From Ctena decussata (lineage: Eukaryota > Mollusca > Bivalvia > Lucinida > Lucinidae): 64,000 nt of DNA. The stretch covers positions 99,346,502 through 99,410,501 of the forward strand of contig OZ022501.1 in assembly GCA_963989385.1 (NCBI GenBank), in the 5' to 3' direction. The notes below the pieces were generated by a model. It was not told the origin of the DNA. It was given only the letters and a program-made list of their open reading frames with translations, and ran no database searches. The translations under genes were made by a program, and so were the position numbers. Within the stretch, counting starts at the first letter, position 1; every line of letters begins with the position of its first letter. Shown here piece after piece: positions 58,194-64,000 of this stretch.

Positions 58194-59865
58194 TAGCTCA
58201 CCTGTGCACGTAGTGCTCAGGGTGAGCTTTTGGGATACCCTGATGTCCGTCGTCCGTCGTACGCCCGGGTGGACGTCCGTCAACTTTTGCTTGTGTACAT
58301 TCTAGCGGGCACAGTTTTGATCCAATCTTTATGAAACTTTATCAGAATGTTAGTCTTTATAAAATCTAGGCCAAGTTCGAACCTGGGTCATGTCGGGTCA
58401 AAAACTAGGTCACTAGGTCAAATATTAGAAAAACCTTGTGTACGCTCAAGAGGTCACAGTTTTGATCCAAACTTCATGAAACTTGTCAGAATATTCACAA
58501 TATCTAGGACAAGTTCGAAACTGAGTCATGTCGGGTCAAAAACCCGGTCATTAGGTCAAATCTTAGAAAAAACCTTGTGTACGCTCTAGAGGGCACAGTT
58601 TTGATCCAATCTTCATGAAACCTTGTTAGAATGTTTATCGTTACAATATCTAGGATAAGTATGAAAGTAGGTCATGTCAGGTCAAAAACTAGGTCACTAG
58701 GTCAAATATAAGAACATTGTGTACGCTCTAGGGGGCAAAGTTTTGATCAAATCTCTTTGAAACTTCGTCAGAATGTTTATCGTCACAATATCTAGGATAA
58801 ATTTGAAAGTAGGTCGTGTCGGGTTAAAAACTAGGTCACTACGTCAAATATAAGAACGACCTTGTGTACGCTCTAGATGGCACAGTTTTGATCCAATCTT
58901 CATAAACTTTGTCACAATGTTTATCCTCACAATATCCAGGCCGAGTTTGAAACTGGGTCATCTCGGGTCAAAAACTAGGTCACTAGGTCAAATCATTGAA
59001 AAACTGTGTACACCCTAGAGGGCACAGTTTTGATCCAATCTTTATGAAACTTTGTCAGAATGTTTATCTTTATAAAATCTAGGTTAAGTTAGAAACCGGG
59101 TCATGTCGGGTCAAAAAGTAAGGCCACTGGGTCAAATATAAGAACGACCTTGTGTACACCCTAGAGGGCACAGTTTTAATCCAATCTTTATGAAACTTTG
59201 TCAGTATGTTTATTTTTACAATATTAAGGCCAACTTTGAAACTGGGTTAAGTCGGGTCAAAAACTAGGTCACTAGGTCAAATATAAGAAAAACTTTGTGT
59301 ACGCTCTAGAGGGCAAAGTTTTGATCCAAACCTAATGAAACTTTGTCAGTATGTTTATTCTAACAATACCTAGGATAAATTTGAAACTGGGTCATGTCGA
59401 ATCGAAAACCATGTAACTAGGTCAAATCTTAGAAAAACCTTGTGTATGCCCTAGAGGACGCAGTTTTGATCCAATTATTTTGAAAATTTGTCAGAATGTT
59501 TATCGTCACAATATCTAGGATAAGTTTGAAAATAGGTTATGTCGGGTCAAAAACTAGGTCACTAGGTCAAATGTAAGAACGACAATGTGTACGCTCTAGA
59601 GTGCACAGTTGATCCAATCTTCATGAAACTTTGTTTATCCTCACAATATCCAGGCCAAGTTTGAAACTGGGTCATGTCAGGTCAAAAACTAGGTCACTGG
59701 ATCAAATCTTTGAAAAACTTTGTGTACACCCTAGAGCGCACCGTTTTGATCCAATCTTCATGAAACTTTGTCAGAATGTTTATCTCCATAAAATCTAGGT
59801 CAAGTTTGAAACTGGGTCATGTCGGTCAAAAATTAGGTCACTAGGTCAAGTCTAAATAAAGTTAT
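58194..59865. mobile_element. Hairpin-ended tandem-array element (about 143-bp units, 11 copies), reversed
   Basis: Starts TAGCTCACC with its hairpin, then a GTCCGTCGTCCGTCG tract (58242-58279), then 11 units with CAGTTTTGATCCAATCTT about every 143 bp (58.31 to 59.74 kb) and ACTAGGTCACTAGGTCAAAT. The opposite inverted end was not found at 59.87 kb, so that end is decayed or cut. Confidence 0.82.
58195..58228. repeat. Two-tier terminal hairpin, variant
   Basis: AGCTCACC pairs with GGTGAGCT; the inner GCAC-GTA-GTGC has a 4-bp stem and a different 3-nt loop. Same outer stem as at 19749-19781 but a new inner stem. Confidence 0.85.
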
Positions 59866-60057
59866 GCTGCAAGAATAAGAACTAACATTGCAATGATGCC
59901 AGCCACAAACTCCTTGGAAAGTATTAATTTATCCACAGTGAGATACTGATGCTACCATTCTATCATCTATGTTCGGCTAGTTCAGTCTAGTTCAAATCCA
60001 TCTACAAAGGAACTTACCTTGAACGGGTACTTTTCGGGGAAGCCACTCTGCCATTTT

Positions 60058-60307
60058 TAGCTCACCTGAGCCTTACAGTATTGGCGTCAGCTGCCTCTGT
60101 CATCCATCCATAAACATTTTCAAACATCTCTGAAATCACTGGGCAGACTGAACTCGAATTTCATACGGAGCCTGCATGGGTCAAAGGATTGAAAGTTCTT
60201 CAAATGATCTTGGTCACATGACCAAGGTGGCCGCTATTCCCATGTATGGTAAAAACTTTATAAATCTTCACCAGAGCCAGTGAACTGATTAATGCTCAGG
60301 TGAGCGA
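60058..60307. mobile_element. Short form of the 453-bp array element, less than one unit
   Basis: TAGCTCACCTGAGC at the left and GCTCAGGTGAGCG at the right. Inside is one partial unit, reversed: GATCTTGGTCACATGACCAA and CCCATGTATGGTAAAAACTT match the 14.6-19.8 kb units. Confidence 0.7.
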
Positions 60308-60446
60308 TTCAGGGCCACCATGGCCCTCTTGTGTTGGATTAGCGTCTCTAAACTTGCAAAGTTACGTGAGTGGTGTATCAGGGCAGGCTTTGAACAGTTT
60401 ACATCTGTTTAACAGTGATGTACCCTTTTTAGTATATCACCATAAT

Positions 60447-60651
60447 ACAGAGCTCTATATAAGAGGGAGTATTTGATGATAATTAAGGATAATTTTTCTT
60501 ATTTCTCATCGAAACAATATGTTGTAACCCCTCATTTGAACCGTCTCGTCGAGACGGTTCAGATGAGGGGTCACAACATATGTTTTTATGCAGAACAAAC
60601 AAAAATTATCCCTAATTATCACCAAATACTCCCTCTTATCTAGAGCTCTGT
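60447..60651. mobile_element. Fold-back MITE, 205 bp
   Basis: Ends ACAGAGCTCTA / TAGAGCTCTGT. Arms are complementary over nearly their full length (AAGAGGGAGTATTTG / CAAATACTCCCTCTT by pairing), with a near-perfect central stem ACCCCTCATTTGAACCGTCT around 60549. No coding capacity. Confidence 0.88.
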
Positions 60652-61179
60652 AATACCTAGTTTGTGCTAGTGCTCTATAAAGCTGTATTATCTGTCTTGT
60701 TTCGCTAAAGGAAAAGCTTCTAAACATATGTTTTGCCGTTTCATCTAAAATTAGAAACAATGTACTTTTAAGTAAACTTGAATGGGACCAAAAACGAATC
60801 AAATCATACCAGTTCCTTTACCTATTTTGATATTACACAATATAAAGAGAACAATACGGTTTAAAAAACATATCCTAATTTTTAACATGTTTTAATGAAA
60901 TTTGATCTCGGGAAAAATATTTGAAATTCTATTAAGGTTTATACGTCATGAGGAAGTTTTTTTTTGTTTTTTTTTTCAGAAATACGCCTGCTCCGTCTTC
61001 AAGAGAAAACGGTTTAAAAACGTCAAGGGTTCGCTTTTTCCATTTACCTGAAGTCTCACGTTAGGCGAAAGAAACAACACGGCAAAAAATGAGCCCCTGG
61101 CTCGTTTAAACCGTTCTGTCTCATATACGGAATAAGCTATTGATTGTGGTCACGTAAAATATATTCATTATTAAAGCCC
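60652..61179. other. No recognisable gene
   Basis: T-rich tract at 60956-60978. Nothing else supported. Confidence 0.4.
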
Positions 61180-61300
61180 CCGGTAATTTATTTCTGGCCG
61201 TTCCAAGGTGGTGCTTCTGTGGTAGTCTACTATTATTGTCAAAGTAGCTTCGTGGTCATCTGTTGGAAAAAGGCTGGTCTCGTAAACCTTGTCTTTTTAA
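61180..61300 (+). mobile_element. PLE 3'-region fragment, type uncertain
   Basis: CCCGGTAATTTATTTCTGGC followed by CGTTCCAAGGTGGTGCTTCT matches hairpins 1-2, and a GTGGTCATCTGTTGGAAAAA block matches hairpin 3. The 3' terminus is lost. Confidence 0.6.
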
Positions 61301-62019
61301 GCTTTTAAGTGATGTTTTTTCCTTTACCATCAGGACCCACTTGTTCTAAACACTTTTTCTCTTTATACTGTGAACGACGTCGTTGATTAACGTGACGTTA
61401 AAATTTCAAATGTAGGCTGAATAATTCAAATCCGCGCTCGTGATATGATCTTCTTTACAAGTGACCTCCAAACAGTGAATTATTACTCAACAATTCACTG
61501 CTAGAGCTGATCCATTTCTTAAATGAATTTTGTACCATACCTGATGTACCCGTGGGACCAGTTAAGCAAATACGAATGGTCTAGAAAACACGAGACTCCA
61601 ATTTTCGTTCTTGTATGTTTCTAAGGCTAACCAACCTCTATAGATTTTATTTGAATGTTTTATTAAGCATTTTCTCCATGAAAACATTTACACACCTTTT
61701 GAGACCAATACACAGATCTAGCTGTGTATGACTGAAGGTCGAAATGTAAAATTTATCAGTCCTAAAACGTTTGATCTGGGTGTCTTGCCTTACTTGTATC
61801 GTATGTTGCTTTCTTTGCGATATTTACTTACTTTTCAAATCTGAAAGGGCTTACCTCTTTCTCTCTATGTGCTTTAAAATCCCCCGATTTCCTTCGCTAT
61901 ATACATTTTTGGCTTTATAATGTTAATCGTATCGATTGCTGATCTTTCGATGACAAAAATAGAAGTAGGTCGATAGTTTCAGTTTCGATTCTCAAAAAAA
62001 AAGAAAAAAAAATCAAGCC
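61301..62019. other. No recognisable gene
   Basis: No exon or shared repeat recognised. An A-rich run at 61994-62012 abuts the following PLE copy. Confidence 0.4.
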
Positions 62020-62459
62020 GGTATTGAAATTTGATTTATGTGTTTACCGTGATGATTCATTGGCGAGTTAGAGTGTTATCATGCGAACCGAACAACCAAC
62101 TAAATGTTTTGTACCACTTCAGATACTGAGGGTGAGGTTGGGCCTGTAAAATCGATTTAAGCCCCCCAGTAATTCATTACTGACCGTTCCAAGGCGGTAG
62201 TTCTGTTGTGGTTCTCTGTTGCCTGTTTTTGGTGTCAGAGTTTCTGTGATGTTTTACCTTATGTATGTTCTTATTATTTTTGGTTCGGTTTGGGTTGCTG
62301 AGTGGCCACCTTTTGGGAACAAGCTGCTCACTCGGTTGGCCATATGTTCTCTGTATCTTGATTATTTGTAATCTTAGTTGTTTCCAACTATGGTTTGAGG
62401 GCTGGATTTGGATTTTGATTGTTTCAGTTCCTGGTCTTTGCATACTTTTTACTTTTATG
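62020..62459 (+). mobile_element. PLE 3'-region, type 1, complete 3' end
   Basis: Sense orientation of the type 1 noncoding region: TTGAAATTTGATTTATGTGT, hairpin 1 CAGTAATTCATTACTG (62166-62181), hairpin 2, hairpin 3 CTGAGTGG...CTCACTCGG, and the end GCATACTTTTTACTTTTA. The RT is truncated away. Reading frames on either strand here are by-products. Confidence 0.88.
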
Positions 62460-62474
62460 GTCGTATTGAAATTA

Positions 62475-62535
62475 TTAGTACTTGGATGGGTGACCCTCGT
62501 TACATTTGGTGGCTATTGTAGGGAAGCTTTCACGG
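62475..62535 (+). ncRNA. 5S rRNA-like fragment
   Basis: TTAGTACTTGGATGGGTGAC followed by C is the conserved box C region of eukaryotic 5S rRNA (about positions 70-90), and GGTGGCTATTGTAGG follows where the 5S 3' strand would lie, diverged. The 5' half is absent, so this is a pseudogene or a 5S-derived SINE piece. It starts about 15 bp after the PLE end. Confidence 0.5.
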
Positions 62536-63549
62536 GCTTAATAAGCATTTTGCTCCGGTGACTTTGAGGAGGAAGTCAAGAGAAAGAGGATCTAACGCGA
62601 ATGCGCTTATTGCCCCGCCTTTCGAATTCTTCCGAGTATAAAGAAACTATTGTCACCAAAAACAAAGTGTTTTTGTTTGTCCTAGGTTTGTACCTTTGCC
62701 TGGTCAATGCACATTTTGATAGACATATTGCGACAGGTCGATTTTGAGAGGTTTTGTTGGATTAAAACAAAGTCTGTAACTTTTGATTTTTTTTTTTTTT
62801 TAATTAATGCTTCTAATTTTCAAGAACACAGTAATGTAGCTAAGATTCGGGTATACAGTTCCCCACATTCATAAACCTTAACAAATTATCAAAACAAAAG
62901 CATCTATGTAAATAATTAACGGTCTAGAATTTCTGGAGGGATGTAAATAATTACAGTGGACTCGACAGTATCGGATCAAGTTCAATAAAACTCCTGTTTT
63001 GTTGTATGTGAATGCTAAAAGTATGTATGTTATGACACACAACAATTGCATAAGATCCCTTCTATCTATCCATGTCAAAATATTTACGAAATTTATTCCT
63101 TTAAGGACAGATAACCTATCGAGACTTACAGGGGGTCTTACGACAGTAACGAATCAGGTGCGACAGTATCGGATCATATGATTTTATTTTATAGGAGAGT
63201 TTCTCGGAGGCATTCTGCCAACCTTCTTAGATTCAATAATTTTGCTACATGAACAGTTGGACCTATTAAACTCTCAGAGAAAACTTTTACGGCTTTTCAA
63301 CGATACTTTCTATGTGGTCCTTCACCAGCAAGGGTTATGTCTGTTAAATAAAAGTTAAATGTATACAAAAATACATGCATGCCAAAAATTCTCAACTCAG
63401 TAATCCCTTGTGCCCAATAGCACGGAACTACTCAAACAGTAAAGATCATAATCTGCCTTTGCAAAGTTTATACCCTGATAAGACCGTAGTGTCTGATCAG
63501 GATCAACAAACTTACGGTGATTTTCCACCCTAACGCTATTTCAGTGCAA
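62536..63549. other. Mostly unassigned; repeated GACAGTATCGGATCA phrase
   Basis: CGACAGTATCGGATCA occurs at about 62968 and 63162, and an inverted, diverged version lies near 63937. Possibly a small inverted-repeat element. No coding sequence supported. Confidence 0.35.
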
Positions 63550-63741
63550 TCAGTGTATAAACACTACATGGTCATTCAACGAGTTCTCCGGCATTAATTT
63601 GAGTCTACACAGAGTACAGATGTCCATCCGATGAACGCCAGTCATTACTGGGTTCACAACACACATGCGAGCTGATCTCGAATGTTTCTTCAGAATGTTT
63701 AGCAGAAGCTTAGTTGTGCTTCGCATAACCTTCATTATCAT
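63550..63741 (-). CDS. Possible exon with one C2H2-like finger, uncertain
   Basis: A 63-codon frame ending MDICTLCRLKLMPENSLNDH followed by VVFIH. The spacing C-x2-C-x12-H-x4-H fits one C2H2 zinc finger. No splice sites, neighbours or second finger were found, and a chance frame is possible. Not recognised as any family. Confidence 0.25.
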   Translation of the reverse strand: MIMKVMRSTTKLLLNILKKHSRSARMCVVNPVMTGVHRMDICTLCRLKLMPENSLNDHVVFIH

Positions 63742-64000
63742 ATGCTAGCATGTGGGGCGTGGGATGGGGGTGCTTTACAAAAAGGATGTTGTCTTAGTTT
63801 TATGCGGATCTCCTTTGAAAGAAGACACAGCAGCTACTCAGGTAGTTGATATATGACTTGTTTTTTAGCATCAGACCACACATCCAACATGCAGTTTTCC
63901 AGCTGAGGCCTGTATTTCAGTTCAAATCATATAATGATCCGTTACTGTTCCACATCGGGGCCCCACTTTTCAAGTCTGCAGTTTCATCAAATACTGGGAT

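Overview
The window looks like intron-rich, repeat-dense DNA from a lophotrochozoan animal, most likely a bivalve mollusc. Three things point that way: spliced GT-AG exons of an invertebrate RIG-I-like receptor (RLR), many dead copies of Penelope-like and non-LTR retrotransposons, and long minisatellite arrays bounded by hairpins with (GACG)n tracts, a style common in bivalve genomes. There is no sign of prokaryotic organisation. The species was not identified.

One host gene dominates. An RLR on the minus strand starts at about 57.7 kb and runs leftwards past the window edge. Twelve coding exons could be joined by hand with matching splice phases (57605-57722, 55419-55550, 54084-54443, 51342-51419, 50888-50979, 47779-47836, 45704-45985, 43045-43212, 34163-34245, 33329-33595, 11002-11164, 5736-5822). 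They give an open reading frame of about 629 codons: two CARDs, a charged linker, and the first helicase domain with motif I (AETGSGKT), motif Ib (TPQ), motif II (DECH) and motif III (LTAS). The helicase insertion, second helicase domain and C-terminal RNA-binding domain were not found and should lie left of position 5736, probably outside the window.

Almost everything else is mobile DNA in or next to this gene. (1) A Penelope-like reverse transcriptase clade, with about 20 mostly 5'-truncated copies. I sort them by 3' end into types 1 to 4: type 1 ends near GCATACTTTTTACTTT, type 2 near GTAGTTACTCTTTAAATTT, type 3 near TTGCCTATCTTTTTACTTT, type 4 near GGTCCTGAGAATTTT. All types share structured 3' motifs. 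(2) An endonuclease/RT non-LTR element (RTE-like) with (TAGAA)n tails in three copies, plus a CR1/jockey-like LINE. (3) Tandem-array elements at 14.6-19.8, 29.4-30.7, 43.6-45.2 and 58.2-59.9 kb; they differ in sequence but end in the same kind of two-tier hairpin. (4) Fold-back MITEs, SINE-like pieces and a 5S rRNA-like fragment.

Layout: 0-5.7 kb LINE and PLE remnants; 5.7-11.2 kb two RLR exons around a 383-bp tandem array; 11.2-33.3 kb a 22-kb RLR intron full of nested elements; 33.3-34.3 kb two helicase exons; 34.3-43.0 kb a TE-filled intron; 43.0-57.7 kb eight RLR exons (motif I, linker and both CARDs) separated by smaller TE-bearing introns; 57.7-64 kb upstream region with arrays, MITEs and PLE ends. 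No promoter, polyadenylation site or CRISPR array could be supported.
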